Assembly (NCBI RefSeq): GCF_001723355.1
Contig: NZ_LPWE01000010.1
Location: 434,001-498,000 of the forward strand
Origin: Methyloceanibacter stevinii
GTDB taxonomy: Bacteria > Pseudomonadota > Alphaproteobacteria > Rhizobiales > Methyloligellaceae
DNA: 64,000 nt
Reading direction: 5' to 3'
Shown here in pieces: positions 38,263 through 48,711 of the stretch. Both the position numbers and the translations under genes were made by a program. How positions within the stretch are numbered: the stretch's first letter is position 1; the number at the start of each line of letters is the position of its first letter. The notes below the pieces were generated by a model. It made no database searches. It was given only the letters and a program-made list of their open reading frames with translations, and had not been told where the DNA came from.

Positions 38263-38906
38263 AACTGTCTTGCGATATCGGGCCTGACGGCCCGTTCGTC
38301 AAGCGCCGCCCCTTCGGGGCGACCCGTTGTCCTAGTTCGCGGGGGCGCACCGGCCTCCGGTTCCGGGGCCGGCGCGATCATGTCGGGCACCAGGGTCTTC
38401 AGCGGCGGCAGGTCGATGTCGGTGATGCGCCAGCGGAAACCCTCGAGGTTCATGGTCGAGGTGATTACGGGCGCATCGGCCTTTTCGGGGTTCTGCGACT
38501 GGATCGTGAAGGTGGTCGGGGCCGAGAAGAACGCCCATTTGAGGAAATCGCCGAAGCCTTCCTGGTTTTCGCGGTGTTCCACGACGGTCGGATTGCTCAG
38601 GACCGCCTCCGGCGTCACCAGGCTGTCGATCGAGCCCCCAACCACCGACGGGCCGAAGGCGCGGGTCAGCGCCTCGCCGATATCCCCCAGAACTGGGGCT
38701 TTTTTGCCCAATTCCTGGGATTTTTTGAGCAGTCCGCCCTGGACTTGCTTCTGCATGTTGGCCCGGACGGCCGGAAAGTCGACAATTTTCTTCAAAGTTT
38801 CGGCGTTGTTCGACAGCAGCGCATTCTGAAGCCGGTACAGCGTCCAGTAGGGGTAGGCCAGGTAGATGGCGAGCAGGATGAGAATCAGCAGAAACAAGCG
38901 GCGCAT
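38259..38906 (-). CDS. DUF2939-like membrane-anchored protein
   Basis: A 215 aa predicted protein with an N-terminal membrane helix ([18 protein letters not shown]) and a soluble domain ([19 protein letters not shown], then [17 protein letters not shown]). The sequence suggests DUF2939. Function unknown. The last 30 or so residues ([20 protein letters not shown]) lack likeness to the family, and the neighbouring frame stops at 38332, so a lost base near 38345 is possible, making a shorter protein ending in GAPPAN. Alternatively the present end, which overlaps hslV by ATGA, is real. The start ATG is at 38906. Confidence 0.7.
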   Translation of the reverse strand: MRRLFLLILILLAIYLAYPYWTLYRLQNALLSNNAETLKKIVDFPAVRANMQKQVQGGLLKKSQELGKKAPVLGDIGEALTRAFGPSVVGGSIDSLVTPEAVLSNPTVVEHRENQEGFGDFLKWAFFSAPTTFTIQSQNPEKADAPVITSTMNLEGFRWRITDIDLPPLKTLVPDMIAPAPEPEAGAPPRTRTTGRPEGAALDERAVRPDIARQL

Positions 38907-39022
38907 TGGCGCAATTCCCTCAATTTGTGACAGTCGCCCATAGCATGGCTCCATGACGGGGCGTATAAGCGCTTTCGTTATGGAAGCGAATTGCTAAGAG
39001 CCTTTGGATTAGGCTGGCAGAC

Positions 39023-39655
39023 ATGCAACAGCGAAGCAAATCAGCGGATGCCGCCAGCGCGGTAACGCCCCGCACGGCGACGGTCGACCGCCGCACCAAG
39101 GAAACGAACATCAGCGCCACCGTCAATCTCGACGGGACGGGCGCTTACGATGTCTCGACGGGTGTGGGCTTCCTCGACCACATGCTGGAGCAGTTGGCGC
39201 GCCATGGGCTGTTCGACATCACGCTGAAGGCCGAGGGCGATCTCCACATCGATCAGCACCACACGACCGAGGATTCCGGGATCGTGCTGGGACAGGCCTT
39301 CGCCGAAGCGCTCGGCGACAAGGCCGGCATCACGCGCTATGGCTCCTGCTACCTGCCCATGGACGAGACGCTGACACGCGTCGCGCTCGACGTGTCCGGG
39401 CGGCCGTTTCTCGTGTGGAAGGTGGACTTCAGCCGCTCCAAGATCGGCGAGATGGACACGGAGCTGTTTCGCGAATGGTTCCAGGCCTTTGCGCAGAACG
39501 CGGGCATCACGCTCCACGTGGAGACTCTCTACGGCGAGAACAATCACCACGTGGCCGAGACCTGCTATAAGGCGCTGGCAAGGGCGTTGCGCCAGGCTGT
39601 CGCCGTGGATCCGCGGCAGAGCGGGCGCGTGCCCTCCACCAAGGGCCAGCTTTGA
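39023..39655 (+). CDS. hisB: Imidazoleglycerol-phosphate dehydratase
   Basis: A 210 aa Mn-dependent HisB, dehydrating imidazole glycerol phosphate to imidazole acetol phosphate. [31 protein letters not shown] and the later [21 protein letters not shown] contain the metal-binding histidines. The first 15 or so residues are a non-conserved extension. It opens the his operon hisB-DUF2628-hisH-hisA-hisF-hisE, all on the plus strand. Confidence 0.97.
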   Translation: MQQRSKSADAASAVTPRTATVDRRTKETNISATVNLDGTGAYDVSTGVGFLDHMLEQLARHGLFDITLKAEGDLHIDQHHTTEDSGIVLGQAFAEALGDKAGITRYGSCYLPMDETLTRVALDVSGRPFLVWKVDFSRSKIGEMDTELFREWFQAFAQNAGITLHVETLYGENNHHVAETCYKALARALRQAVAVDPRQSGRVPSTKGQL

Positions 39656-39713
39656 CGTTCCGTGAGCGCGGAACGCTGGGCGGCGGCCGGATCGAAGTTG
39701 AGCGTAGCGAACA

Positions 39714-40214
39714 GTGACTGTCTATTCCGTCTTTGAGCCTGCCGACGACGCCGATCTCGAGGCGCGCGCGGGTAAGGTCGCCTTCGTGAAGGAAGGGATC
39801 GCCTGGTTTGCGCTGATCGTCCCGATCCTGTGGCTCATCTATCAGCGGATGTGGTTGGAGCTCATCGCCTTCCTGGCCATTTTCTTGTCGTTGCCTGTCG
39901 TCTTCGGATCGGGACCGGCCGGCCAGGAGATCGCGGGCTGGGTTTCGATCGGCCTCACGGTGCTGTTCGCGTTCGAGGCCAACGACCTGCGCAGCTGGGC
40001 CCTGCGGCGCCGCGGCTTCAAATTCGCCGGCACGGCTTTCGGCCGCGATCTGGTCGAGGCCGAGACGCGGTTCTTCTCGCGCTGGCTCCCCGAGCAAGAG
40101 ACGGCGTCGCAAAGCGTTCCGGCCGTCCTTCTGGTACCGGCGAAGGCCTCCGCGATCGTGCCGACGCGCCCTGCGGCCGGCGACGAAGTGATCGGCTCGT
40201 TTCCGCGGAACTGA
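39714..40214 (+). CDS. DUF2628 membrane protein
   Basis: A 166 aa protein with two or three hydrophobic stretches ([38 protein letters not shown], then [20 protein letters not shown]). DUF2628 is of unknown function; its placement between hisB and hisH recurs in Rhizobiales, so it travels with histidine genes. It starts with GTG at 39714 and is 4 bp from hisH. Confidence 0.85.
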   Translation: MTVYSVFEPADDADLEARAGKVAFVKEGIAWFALIVPILWLIYQRMWLELIAFLAIFLSLPVVFGSGPAGQEIAGWVSIGLTVLFAFEANDLRSWALRRRGFKFAGTAFGRDLVEAETRFFSRWLPEQETASQSVPAVLLVPAKASAIVPTRPAAGDEVIGSFPRN

Positions 40215-40218
40215 CACC

Positions 40219-40869
40219 ATGCACGTCGCCATCATCGATTACGGCTCCGGCAATCTCCACTCCGCCGCGAAGGCCTTCGAGCGCGCCGCAGGCGAACAGG
40301 GCTCGCCGCTCGAGATCAAGGTCACAACGGAACCGGAGGAGGTTCTCAGTGCCGACCGCATCGTACTGCCGGGCGTCGGCGCCTTCGCCGATTGCAAGGC
40401 GGGCCTCGCCGCCGTGCCGGGCATGATCGAGGCGCTAGACGAGGCCGTCGGCGAGCGGGGCACGCCGTTCCTCGGGATTTGTGTCGGGTTGCAGCTGATG
40501 GCGACCCGCGGGCTGGAGCACGGGGTCACGCCAGGGCTCGACTGGATTGGCGGCGAGGTGCGTGCGATCGAACCTAACGACGTCACCTTGAAGATTCCGC
40601 ATATGGGTTGGAACACGCTGAACCTCGATCGCGACCATGCGCTCTTCGAGGGCATTCCGACCGGCCCTACGGGCCTTCACGCCTATTTCGTGCACTCCTA
40701 CCATTTCGTGCCGGCGGCGCGTGAGACGCGGGTCGCGACCACGGACTACGGCGGCACGGTCACGGCGTTCCTCGCGCGGGACAACGTGGCCGGCAGCCAG
40801 TTCCACCCCGAGAAAAGCCAGAAGCTGGGATTGGCCCTGATCGCCAATTTCCTCAAATGGAAGCCATAG
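40219..40869 (+). CDS. hisH: Imidazole glycerol phosphate synthase subunit HisH
   Basis: A 216 aa class I glutamine amidotransferase that makes ammonia for HisF. The nucleophile Cys is in [11 protein letters not shown] (about residue 91). The catalytic His and Glu are in [13 protein letters not shown] (about residues 194-206). The N-terminus [15 protein letters not shown] is canonical. It overlaps neither neighbour; hisA starts 13 bp later. Confidence 0.97.
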   Translation: MHVAIIDYGSGNLHSAAKAFERAAGEQGSPLEIKVTTEPEEVLSADRIVLPGVGAFADCKAGLAAVPGMIEALDEAVGERGTPFLGICVGLQLMATRGLEHGVTPGLDWIGGEVRAIEPNDVTLKIPHMGWNTLNLDRDHALFEGIPTGPTGLHAYFVHSYHFVPAARETRVATTDYGGTVTAFLARDNVAGSQFHPEKSQKLGLALIANFLKWKP

Positions 40870-40882
40870 CGAGACAGACTTC

Positions 40883-41641
40883 ATGATTCTTTTCCCCGCC
40901 ATCGATCTGAAGGACGGACAATGCGTGCGCCTGCGCCAGGGCGAGATGGACCAGGCCACCGTGTTCAACACCGATCCTGCCGCGCAGGCCAAGGCTTTCG
41001 AGAACCAAGGTTTCGAATGGCTGCATGTGGTCGATCTCAACGGCGCGTTCGAAGGCAAGCCGGTCAACGGCCCGGCGGTCGAGGCGATTTTCGCGGCGAG
41101 CCATTTGCCGATCCAGCTCGGCGGCGGCATCCGCGACATCGACACGATCGCCATGTGGCTCGACAAGGGCATCGACCGGGTGATCCTGGGAACGGCGGCG
41201 GTACGCGACCCCGATCTCGTCCGCGAAGCGGCGCGCGACTTCCCCGGCTGTATCGCCGTGGGCATCGATGCGCGCGACGGCAAGGTCGCCATTGAGGGCT
41301 GGGCGGAAACCTCGGAGATGACGGCGCTCGATCTCGCGCGCCGGTTCGAGGATGCGGGCGTCACCACCATCATTCATACGGACATCGCCCGCGACGGGCT
41401 GCTCGAAGGGCTCAATCTCGACGCCACGGTGGAACTGGCCGAGGCGGTCTCCGTGCCGGTGATCGCCAGCGGCGGCCTCGCCTCCATCGACGACATCAAG
41501 CGCCTCGTGGAGCCGCGCTGCGCGAAGCTCGATGGGGCGATTGCGGGGCGTGCGCTTTATGATGGTCGTGTCGATGCGGCGGAGGCGCTCGCCGTTATCG
41601 CAGCCAAGTACGGCCATCACGGCGTGACGGGACAGTACTGA
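40883..41641 (+). CDS. hisA: 1-(5-phosphoribosyl)-5-[(5-phosphoribosylamino)methylideneamino]imidazole-4-carboxamide isomerase
   Basis: A 252 aa HisA TIM barrel, opening the ProFAR ring to PRFAR. The N-terminal [17 protein letters not shown] holds catalytic Asp8. The phosphate loops are [15 protein letters not shown] and [15 protein letters not shown]; the second catalytic Asp is in IHTDIARDG. It is co-transcribed with hisH and hisF, with 3 bp to hisF. Confidence 0.97.
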   Translation: MILFPAIDLKDGQCVRLRQGEMDQATVFNTDPAAQAKAFENQGFEWLHVVDLNGAFEGKPVNGPAVEAIFAASHLPIQLGGGIRDIDTIAMWLDKGIDRVILGTAAVRDPDLVREAARDFPGCIAVGIDARDGKVAIEGWAETSEMTALDLARRFEDAGVTTIIHTDIARDGLLEGLNLDATVELAEAVSVPVIASGGLASIDDIKRLVEPRCAKLDGAIAGRALYDGRVDAAEALAVIAAKYGHHGVTGQY

Positions 41642-41644
41642 CCG

Positions 41645-42421
41645 ATGCTCAAAGTCCGCGTCATTCCCTGCCTCGACGTGAAGGACGGGCGCGTCGTCAA
41701 AGGCGTGAACTTCGTCGATCTGCGCGACGCTGGCGATCCCGTGGAAGCCGCCGCCGCGTATGACGAGGCCGGCGCGGACGAGCTGTGTTTCCTCGACATC
41801 ACCGCGAGCCACGAGAAACGCGGAACCATTCTCGACATCGTCAGCCGCACCGCGGAGCGCTGCTTCATGCCGCTGACGGTTGGCGGCGGCGTGCGGTCCA
41901 CGAACGATGTGCGCGCGCTCCTCGAAGCGGGCGCCGACAAGGTCTCGATCAACACGGCGGCGGTGCGTGACCGTCAACTAGTGCGCCGCGCGGCCGAGAA
42001 GTTCGGGGCGCAATGCATCGTGGTGGCGATCGACGCGAAGCGCGTGGGGGCCAACGGCAAGGCTCCGCGCTTCGAAATCTTCACCCATGGCGGACGCGAG
42101 CCCACGGGCATCGATGCGATCGCGTATGCGGAAGAAGTCGTCTCGCTCGGCGCGGGCGAGATCCTGCTGACTTCGATGGATCGCGACGGCACGCGGGCCG
42201 GGTTCGACAACGAGCTGACGCGGGTGATCGCGGATGCGGTTTCCGTGCCGGTCATAGCCTCGGGCGGCGTCGGCAATCTGCAGCACCTCGTGGACGGCGT
42301 ACGCGAGGGTCATGCCTCGGCGGTGCTGGCCGCGTCCATTTTCCATTTCGGCGAGCATTCGATCGGCGAGGCCAAGCGCTTCATGGCCGATGCGGGACTG
42401 CCTGTTCGCTTGGACCCTTGA
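41645..42421 (+). CDS. hisF: Imidazole glycerol phosphate synthase subunit HisF
   Basis: A 258 aa cyclase half of the HisF-HisH pair, using ammonia from HisH to make IGP and AICAR. The catalytic Asp is in [20 protein letters not shown], and the second in [17 protein letters not shown]. The phosphate-binding loops LTVGGGVRS and [13 protein letters not shown] are typical. Confidence 0.97.
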   Translation: MLKVRVIPCLDVKDGRVVKGVNFVDLRDAGDPVEAAAAYDEAGADELCFLDITASHEKRGTILDIVSRTAERCFMPLTVGGGVRSTNDVRALLEAGADKVSINTAAVRDRQLVRRAAEKFGAQCIVVAIDAKRVGANGKAPRFEIFTHGGREPTGIDAIAYAEEVVSLGAGEILLTSMDRDGTRAGFDNELTRVIADAVSVPVIASGGVGNLQHLVDGVREGHASAVLAASIFHFGEHSIGEAKRFMADAGLPVRLDP

Positions 42422-42469
42422 ACCTTCGATCCGCCTTTGCGCCTATTCCCAGCGACGGCGGCACAGTGT

Positions 42470-42799
42470 ATGAGCCACAGCATGAGCAAGGATGCATTGG
42501 ATAGGCTCGCCGCCACGATCCGCGAACGCCGGACCGAAGCGGCCGAAAAGTCCTACACCCGGCAGCTTCTGGACGACCCGATCAGGTCGGCCAAGAAGGT
42601 GGGTGAAGAGGGCGTCGAGGTGGCGATCGCCGCGGTGGCCCAGGATAGGGCCGCACTTCTCGAAGAGAGCGCCGACCTGCTCTATCACTTCCTGGTCCTG
42701 CTGGAGTCGCGCGATATTGCACTCGACGAAGTCTGCGCGGTGCTCGAGCAGCGCATGGGGATCTCGGGTCTGGCGCGCCAAAAAGGCCCGGCTGGCTAA
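42470..42799 (+). CDS. hisE: Phosphoribosyl-ATP pyrophosphatase
   Basis: A 109 aa MazG-fold HisE that hydrolyses PR-ATP to PR-AMP. Family features are SYTRQLLDDPIRSAKKVGEEG, the metal-binding EEGVEVAIAA, and EESADLLYHFLVLLE. ATG at 42470 or 42482 both fit; the family usually starts near MSKDALDRLAATI. It is the last his gene here; hisI, hisD, hisG and hisC are not in the window. Confidence 0.95.
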   Translation: MSHSMSKDALDRLAATIRERRTEAAEKSYTRQLLDDPIRSAKKVGEEGVEVAIAAVAQDRAALLEESADLLYHFLVLLESRDIALDEVCAVLEQRMGISGLARQKGPAG

Positions 42800-42817
42800 C
42801 CCGCCACGGGGTATTTC

Positions 42818-43774
42818 GTGATGGACATCCTGCCCGCCGTCGGTTTCTCGCCCTACACGCTCTACTCGCGCGAGGAATGGGCACGCCTGCGTGAGGACAC
42901 ACCGCTTACGCTGAACGAAGCGGATCTCGAGAACCTGTCCGGCGTGACCGAACGCGTGTCCACCGACGAAGTCATCGATGTCTATCTGCCCTTGAGCCGT
43001 TTGCTCAATCTCTACGTTGAAGCCTCGCAAGGCCTGCACGGCGTCACCGAAGAGTTCTTGCGCAAGGGGAACGGGAAGATTCCCTTCGTCATCGGACTTG
43101 CGGGCAGCGTCGCGGCGGGCAAGAGCACGTCGGCCCGTGTGCTTCAGGCGCTGCTCGCCCGCTGGCCGAGCCATCCGAACGTGGCGCTCGTACCGACCGA
43201 CGGCTTTCTGTTTCCAAATGCGGTCCTGGAAGGCCGTGGGCTGATGACCCGGAAAGGGTTCCCCGAGAGCTACGACCTGCCGACGCTGCTCAACTTCTTA
43301 GGCGACGTGAAATCGGGCAAGGCGCGCGTGGAGGCGCCGGTCTATTCACACGTCGTCTATGATGTGTTGCAGGGGCAGGCGCTCGCCGTCGAGCATCCCG
43401 ATATCGTCATTGTCGAGGGGCTCAACGTGCTGCAGCCCGCCATTCTGCCCGAGGACGGTGAGACGATCCCGTTCGTCTCGGACTTCTTCGATTTCTCGAT
43501 CTATATCGACGCGGCGGAGGCTCTCGTCGAGCGCTGGTATGTGGAGCGCTTCCTGCGCTTGCGCCAGACGGCGTTCCGCGACCCGGCGGCCTATTTCCAC
43601 CGCTACGCCACGCTGTCGGAAGGCGAGGCGCGCGAAGTCGCCTTGTCCCTGTGGCGGACGATCAATCTCGTCAACCTCCACGAGAACATCCTGCCGACGC
43701 GCCAGCGTGCCGACCTCATCTTGCGCAAGGGCGCCGGCCACGCCGTGGAAAGCGTGGCGCTGCGGAAGCTCTGA
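42818..43774 (+). CDS. coaA: Type I pantothenate kinase
   Basis: A 318 aa P-loop kinase, the first step in coenzyme A synthesis. The P-loop is [15 protein letters not shown] (about residue 94). [16 protein letters not shown] and [13 protein letters not shown] are conserved, and [10 protein letters not shown] is the Walker-B-like region. It follows hisE by 18 bp. It starts with GTG at 42818, or with an ATG one codon later. Confidence 0.96.
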   Translation: MMDILPAVGFSPYTLYSREEWARLREDTPLTLNEADLENLSGVTERVSTDEVIDVYLPLSRLLNLYVEASQGLHGVTEEFLRKGNGKIPFVIGLAGSVAAGKSTSARVLQALLARWPSHPNVALVPTDGFLFPNAVLEGRGLMTRKGFPESYDLPTLLNFLGDVKSGKARVEAPVYSHVVYDVLQGQALAVEHPDIVIVEGLNVLQPAILPEDGETIPFVSDFFDFSIYIDAAEALVERWYVERFLRLRQTAFRDPAAYFHRYATLSEGEAREVALSLWRTINLVNLHENILPTRQRADLILRKGAGHAVESVALRKL

Positions 43775-43786
43775 CCGGACGGAAGG

Positions 43787-44785
43787 CTAGGAGAGGATCC
43801 CGCGAGACTTGGCGAGTTCCACGAGATTGGCCTCGGGCCGCGCGCCGATATGGGAGATGGCCTCCGCGGCGGCGATGCTGCCGAGACGGCCGCAATCGGC
43901 GATCGGCATGCCGCGCGAGAGGCCGAACAGGAAACCCGCCGCGTACAGATCGCCTGCGCCCGTGGCATCCACCACTTGAGAGACGGGCTCGGCACGAATC
44001 TCGATGGTTTCGCCGCCGCCGACGATCAGCGACCCGTCCTCGGACCGGGTGAGGACCGCCATCTCGCAGTCCTGCAGGGCAGCATCCGCCGCCTCCAGAA
44101 ACGTGTTGGTCTCGTAGAGCGAGGTGATTTCCTTCTCGTTGGCGAACACGATGTCGGCGCCGTGTTTGACGAGTTCCCGGAAATCGTCCCGGTGCCGGTC
44201 GACACAGAACGGGTCGGACAGCGACAGGGCGACCTTGGCGCCGGCTTCCTTGGCGAGCTTGGCCGCCTCACGGAAGGCGGACTTGGCCTCGTCCTTGTCG
44301 AAGAGATAGCCTTCCAGATAGACGAACTTGGCCGCAGCGATGAGTTCGGCATCGATGTCGCTGGCCGTCATGTCCACGCTCGCACCGAGAAACGTATTCA
44401 TGGTGCGCTCGCCGTCGGGCGTCACCAGGATTAGGCAGCGCGCGGTCGGCGCGCCGTCGACGGCCGGTTCGGTCTCATACGAAATGCCCAGCGAGCGGAT
44501 GTCGTGGCGGAAGATGCCGCCGAACTGATCGGCGGCGACGCGGCCGATAAACCCGCACTTCGCACCGAGTGCGGCGAGGCCCGCGATCGAATTGGCGACG
44601 GATCCGCCCGAACGCTCCGTGGCCGGTCCCATCTCTTCGTAGAGTTCGGCGGCCTCGGCAGAATCGATCAGCCGCATGAAGCCTTTGTCCAGGTTCCGCT
44701 TAGTTAGAAACGCGTCGTCGCAACGCGCGATGATGTCCACGATTGCGTTTCCGATGCCAACCACGTCGATCGTCTTTTCAGCCAT
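43787..44785 (-). CDS. Adenosine kinase-like PfkB-family carbohydrate kinase
   Basis: A 332 aa ribokinase-fold kinase. The first signature is MGPATERSGGSVANSIAGLA, typical of the adenosine kinase subgroup, and the second is VVDATGAGDLYAAGFLFGLSRG with the anion hole and catalytic Asp. GNAIVDIIARCDDAF is the N-terminus. In alphaproteobacteria members are annotated as adenosine kinase. It is convergent with coaA and divergent from the EI24 gene. Substrate is inferred from family only. Confidence 0.9.
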   Translation of the reverse strand: MAEKTIDVVGIGNAIVDIIARCDDAFLTKRNLDKGFMRLIDSAEAAELYEEMGPATERSGGSVANSIAGLAALGAKCGFIGRVAADQFGGIFRHDIRSLGISYETEPAVDGAPTARCLILVTPDGERTMNTFLGASVDMTASDIDAELIAAAKFVYLEGYLFDKDEAKSAFREAAKLAKEAGAKVALSLSDPFCVDRHRDDFRELVKHGADIVFANEKEITSLYETNTFLEAADAALQDCEMAVLTRSEDGSLIVGGGETIEIRAEPVSQVVDATGAGDLYAAGFLFGLSRGMPIADCGRLGSIAAAEAISHIGARPEANLVELAKSRGILS

Positions 44786-44891
44786 AGTCCCGCCAAGTCT
44801 CCCGGTTCAGCTTCATTCAGTTCAGATGCGGCTGCTGGCGTTGCGATCTTCCATCACTATATTCCTCCAGCAGACAGACGCAGGACAAGTC

Positions 44892-45620
44892 ATGCTTAGC
44901 GCAGCACGTCAAGCCTTTGGGGAACTCTTCTCGCCGCCATTCCGCTCGGTCATGGTGAAGTGCGTGGCCTTTACGCTTGCTTTGCTCGCGGGGCTGTTCA
45001 TCGCCATCCAGTGGTCCTTCGCCTACTTCGTCGCGTGGCCGGACTGGATCGAAACATCGGTTCAGGTTCTCGGCGGTCTTGCACTGGTCGCGGCCTCGAT
45101 CTTTCTCATCCCGCCGGTGACGTCGTTGATCGCGGGCCTCTATCTCGACGACATCGCCGCCGTCGTCGAGCAACAGGGATTCCCCGCCGACCCGCCCGGC
45201 CGTGAGCTGCCGATAGCACGCTCGATCTGGCTCGCGATCCGCTTCTTCTTCATTGTGCTCCTGGTCAATCTCGTCGCGCTGCTGCTCTTGCTGGTGCCGG
45301 GCGTCAACCTGATCGCGTTCTACGTAGGCAACGGCTATCTGCTCGGCCGGGAGTATTTCGAGCTCGCCGCCATGCGGCATGTGAGCGGGCGCGAGGCGAA
45401 ACGCATCCGCAAGGCCAACAGCACCACCGTGTTGTTGTGCGGGCTGGTGATCGCCGCCGTGGCGTCCGTGCCGATCCTCAACCTCATCACGCCGCTTTTT
45501 GCGACGGGGTTCATGGTGCGCATGTGGAAGCGTATCGCGGCCAAGACGAAGTCCGGATTGCCGGGAGCCGGACAACGCGGAACTGTGCAAGAGCCCGTCG
45601 CGCAAACGACGAGGGTCTAA
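44892..45620 (+). CDS. EI24 / CysZ-like membrane protein
   Basis: A 242 aa integral membrane protein with about five hydrophobic helices and the EI24 domain motif EREYFELAAMRHVSGREAKR-like (here LLGREYFELAAMRH). Relatives include sulfate transporter CysZ, but the alphaproteobacterial branch may have other substrates. The ATG at 44892 (MLSAARQAFGELFSPPF) is the sensible start. Its stop overlaps the nth stop by four bases in convergent orientation. Confidence 0.85.
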   Translation: MLSAARQAFGELFSPPFRSVMVKCVAFTLALLAGLFIAIQWSFAYFVAWPDWIETSVQVLGGLALVAASIFLIPPVTSLIAGLYLDDIAAVVEQQGFPADPPGRELPIARSIWLAIRFFFIVLLVNLVALLLLLVPGVNLIAFYVGNGYLLGREYFELAAMRHVSGREAKRIRKANSTTVLLCGLVIAAVASVPILNLITPLFATGFMVRMWKRIAAKTKSGLPGAGQRGTVQEPVAQTTRV

Positions 45621-46327
45621 GCGGGCGCCTCGACCTTGTCCTTGAAGGCGCACAGATCGCTGATATGGCAGCGCCAGCATTCGGGCTTGCGCGCTTTGCA
45701 TACGTAGCGCCCATGCAGGATCAGCCAATGATGGGCGTGGAGCTTGTATTGGTCGGGGATGACGCGCTCGAGGGTTTCCTCGACCTGTAACGGTGTTTTT
45801 CCGGGTGCCAGGCCGGTGCGGTTGGAAACCCGGAAAATGTGCGTGTCGATCGCGATCGTGGGCTGGCCGAACGCGACGTTCAGAACGACATTCGCGGTCT
45901 TGCGTCCCACCCCTGGCAGCGCCTCCAGATCCTCGCGGCACTCGGGCACCTTGCCGCCGTGCTCGGTGACGATTTTCTTCGATAGCGCGATCACGTTCTT
46001 GGCCTTGTTGCGGAACAGACCAATCGTCTTGATCCGTTCACTGACGTCTTCTTCGGCAAGCGCGGCCATTTTCTCCGGCGTGTCGGCGATCTCGAAGAGT
46101 CCCGGGGTGCAGCGGTTCACGGACGTGTCGGTTGCCTGCGCGGACAGCACCACTGCGACGAGGAGCGAGAACGGATCGCGATAGTTCAGTTCCGTCCGCG
46201 GATCGGGATCGAGAGCCTCGAAGCGGGCGAACATTTCGGCGATCTGAGCGCGGGTCAGCTTGGTGCCCGAGCGCCGGCGCGTCGGGCGCCGTTTCGGCGC
46301 TTCACCCTTTCTCGATCCAACCGCCAC
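45617..46327 (-). CDS. nth: Endonuclease III
   Basis: A 236 aa DNA glycosylase / AP lyase for oxidised pyrimidines. The helix-hairpin-helix LPGVGRKTANVVLN holds the catalytic Lys, and IDTHIFRVSNR the catalytic Asp. The [4Fe-4S] cluster cysteines are in the pattern C-x6-C-x2-C-x5-C near the C-terminus (CKARKPECWRCHISDLC). The GTG at 46327 is taken; a longer frame upstream runs over the DUF2244 gene and is not real. The first 30 residues are basic. Confidence 0.93.
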   Translation of the reverse strand: MAVGSRKGEAPKRRPTRRRSGTKLTRAQIAEMFARFEALDPDPRTELNYRDPFSLLVAVVLSAQATDTSVNRCTPGLFEIADTPEKMAALAEEDVSERIKTIGLFRNKAKNVIALSKKIVTEHGGKVPECREDLEALPGVGRKTANVVLNVAFGQPTIAIDTHIFRVSNRTGLAPGKTPLQVEETLERVIPDQYKLHAHHWLILHGRYVCKARKPECWRCHISDLCAFKDKVEAPA

Positions 46328-46369
46328 TTGCGTTGTGCCACCCTTCCCGGCTGTATTATTGTGAACGCT

Positions 46370-46876
46370 ATGACAGACACGCCGACCCTGCCGCAAGGCC
46401 CCGATGACAGCGAGCCCCGATTTCGCGCGGTCCTGACCCCGCACCGATCTCTCGGGCCGAAGGGCTTTGTGATCTTCATGGCCGCCATCAGTACGGTTTC
46501 CTTCGGCACCGGGCTGATGTTCTTCCTCATGGGGGCTTGGCCCATCATCGGTTTCATGGGCCTCGACGTGCTCCTCGTCTACGTGGCGTTCCGACTCAAT
46601 TTCCGGGCCTTGCGGGTCTACGAGACCGTGGCGCTCACCGACGAGGCGCTGACGGTGACGCGCGTCGCGCCCGATGGGAAGGAGCAGTTCTGGCGGTTCA
46701 ACCCCTATTGGGTCCGTGTCCGTGTCGATGAGCGTGTCGGGCTTTCCTCGGAGCTGTCTCTCGCAAGCCACGGCAAACGGCTCGTGTTCGGCGCTTTTCT
46801 GACCGATCCGGAGCGGGAAGATTTTGCGGATGCGCTAAAGGCGGCACTGCGCGAGGGTTGCGCGCCTGCTGTCTGA
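46370..46876 (+). CDS. DUF2244 membrane protein
   Basis: A 168 aa protein with two adjacent membrane helices (FVIFMAAISTVSFGTGLMFF and IIGFMGLDVLLVYVAFRL) and a short cytoplasmic domain (FRALRVYETVALTDEALTV). DUF2244, function unknown, is common next to nth in Rhizobiales. The start ATG at 46370 is only 43 bp from the divergent nth start. Confidence 0.87.
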   Translation: MTDTPTLPQGPDDSEPRFRAVLTPHRSLGPKGFVIFMAAISTVSFGTGLMFFLMGAWPIIGFMGLDVLLVYVAFRLNFRALRVYETVALTDEALTVTRVAPDGKEQFWRFNPYWVRVRVDERVGLSSELSLASHGKRLVFGAFLTDPEREDFADALKAALREGCAPAV

Positions 46877-46897
46877 CGAAGTGCCCCGGTTCTAGCT

Positions 46898-47575
46898 TTA
46901 CGCGGCGAGGCTGCGCTTCTCGGCGAGGGTTCCGTCCGCCTTGACCCGGTAGATCACCGGTGTGGCGGTGGCCAGGGAATAGTGCTGGACCTCTTCCGGA
47001 GTGAGCTTGTCCAGCTCCATGATCAGCGAGCGCAGGGAGTTGCCGTGCGCGACCACGATCACGTTCTTCCCGGATTGCAGCTCCGGGACGATCCAACGGT
47101 CGAAGAAGGGGCACACCCGCGCAGCCGTATCCTTCAGGGATTCGCCGCCCGGGGGCGCCACGTCATAGGAACGCTGCCAGATCTGAACCTTCTCGGCGCC
47201 GAAGCGCTTGCGCGCCTCTTCCTTGTTGATCCCGACCAGGTCGCCATAGTCGCGCTCGTTGAGCGCGGCGGCCTTGATGATGGGGAGTTTGCCCTGACCC
47301 ACTTCGCCGAGAATGATGTCGAGCGTGTTGTGGGCCCGCTTCAGGGTGGAGGCGAAAGCGCTGTCGAAGACCAGGCCCTCGTCCTTGAGCCGTTGACCGG
47401 CCCGGTGGGCTTCGGAGACGCCTTCCTCGCTGAGGCCGACATCCTTCCAGCCCGTGAACATGTTCAGGCGATTCCACTCGCTTTGGCCGTGCCGGACCAA
47501 AACAAGAACATTGTTTGAGCCCTGCGGTCGATCGCCCGTCTTTTGAAGCATGTCCCCTGAATACCGCCCTGTCAT
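46898..47575 (-). CDS. gpmA: 2,3-bisphosphoglycerate-dependent phosphoglycerate mutase
   Basis: A 225 aa histidine phosphatase-fold glycolytic enzyme interconverting 3- and 2-phosphoglycerate. The phosphorylated His is in LVLVRHGQSEWNRLNMFTGW, the second in VVAHGNSLRSLIMELDKL. ALNERDYGDLVGINKEE is diagnostic for dPGM. The first ATG (47575) adds eight non-conserved residues before an ATG at 47551; either may be used. It is convergent with the DUF2244 gene. Confidence 0.95.
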   Translation of the reverse strand: MTGRYSGDMLQKTGDRPQGSNNVLVLVRHGQSEWNRLNMFTGWKDVGLSEEGVSEAHRAGQRLKDEGLVFDSAFASTLKRAHNTLDIILGEVGQGKLPIIKAAALNERDYGDLVGINKEEARKRFGAEKVQIWQRSYDVAPPGGESLKDTAARVCPFFDRWIVPELQSGKNVIVVAHGNSLRSLIMELDKLTPEEVQHYSLATATPVIYRVKADGTLAEKRSLAA

Positions 47576-47752
47576 CGTCTGCTCAACTGGCCCTTTGACG
47601 CCGTGAACGCCTCTTCTTGGCGGCGATTATAGGTCCGCATGGTTAAGAGCCATGGTCATTATTATCGCCCAATGGGGTGACTTTTTGGCTGCAAGGATAA
47701 CAAGGCCTTAGCTCTGCCATCGGATGTCCCCAACCGAACTATCACTGCGTTG

Positions 47753-48559
47753 TTACAGTCCAAGCACATCCGCCATCGAGTAGAGCCCCGGCGGCCGTCC
47801 CCGGGCCCAGAGGGCCGCACGAACCGCCCCGCGGGCAAAAATACCCCGGTCGGATGCAATATGCGTCAGCTCGAATCGCTCGCCGGGACCGGCAAAAATC
47901 ACGCTGTGCTCACCAACGACGTCCCCGCCCCGGAGCGTGGCGAACCCAATGTCCCCTTCGGCGCGCGGTCCCGTCTCGCCGTCGCGGGTCCGGACCGCTC
48001 TGTCCGCAAGCCCTACCGCCCGCCCTTGTGCGGCAGCCTCGCCCAGCATCAGCGCCGTACCGGAGGGCGCATCGCGTTTGTGGCGATGGTGCATCTCCAA
48101 GATCTCGATATCGAACTCGGGTCCCAGAATCTCGGCGACGCGCTTCGTCAGCGCGGTCATGAGATTGACGCCCATGCTCATATTGCCGGCCTTCACGATG
48201 GCGGCGTGCCGGGCGGCCGCGTCGATCCGTGCGAGTTGCTCGTCGCTGAACCCGGTCGTGCCGATCACATGGACGATTCGTGCCTGAGCCGAGAGCGCCA
48301 CCAACTCCGTCGTCGCATGGGGCAGGGTGAAGTCGAGAACGCCTTCCACGTGGGCGAAGAGAGCATGGGGGTCGTCGGTAACCGGAACGCCGATGGGATC
48401 AAGGCCGGCGATCTCGCCGATATCGCGGCCGATGGCCGGCGAACCCGCCGTCTCGAGGCCGCCGGCGATCTCGCAGCCCGGGGTCGTGTGCAGGGCCCGG
48501 GTCAGGGCCTGGCCCATGCGCCCGGCAGCACCGAGAACCGCGATCCTCATGTCACTCAT
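47753..48559 (-). CDS. dapB: 4-hydroxy-tetrahydrodipicolinate reductase
   Basis: A 268 aa NAD(P)H enzyme of lysine/diaminopimelate synthesis. The cofactor motif is [16 protein letters not shown], the catalytic [16 protein letters not shown] holds the His pair and Lys, and the [12 protein letters not shown] and [11 protein letters not shown] motifs are canonical. The first ATG (48559) or the ATG at 48550 starts the protein. The DapC-like aminotransferase of the same pathway lies elsewhere in the window at 4.5 kb. Confidence 0.97.
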   Translation of the reverse strand: MSDMRIAVLGAAGRMGQALTRALHTTPGCEIAGGLETAGSPAIGRDIGEIAGLDPIGVPVTDDPHALFAHVEGVLDFTLPHATTELVALSAQARIVHVIGTTGFSDEQLARIDAAARHAAIVKAGNMSMGVNLMTALTKRVAEILGPEFDIEILEMHHRHKRDAPSGTALMLGEAAAQGRAVGLADRAVRTRDGETGPRAEGDIGFATLRGGDVVGEHSVIFAGPGERFELTHIASDRGIFARGAVRAALWARGRPPGLYSMADVLGL

Positions 48560-48711
48560 CGTGTGTGGCGCCCCCGGTGCTTTCGTGGTGCCGCCATGGT
48601 AGGACGGCCGCCGGCAAAAAATTGTGCGGTGCCGTTGTATGACGACCGGGCGCTTGTCACAAGTCTGGCAAGGTTCGAATATCGCTCGACCAAAGTAGGG
48701 GGCTGTCGGAC

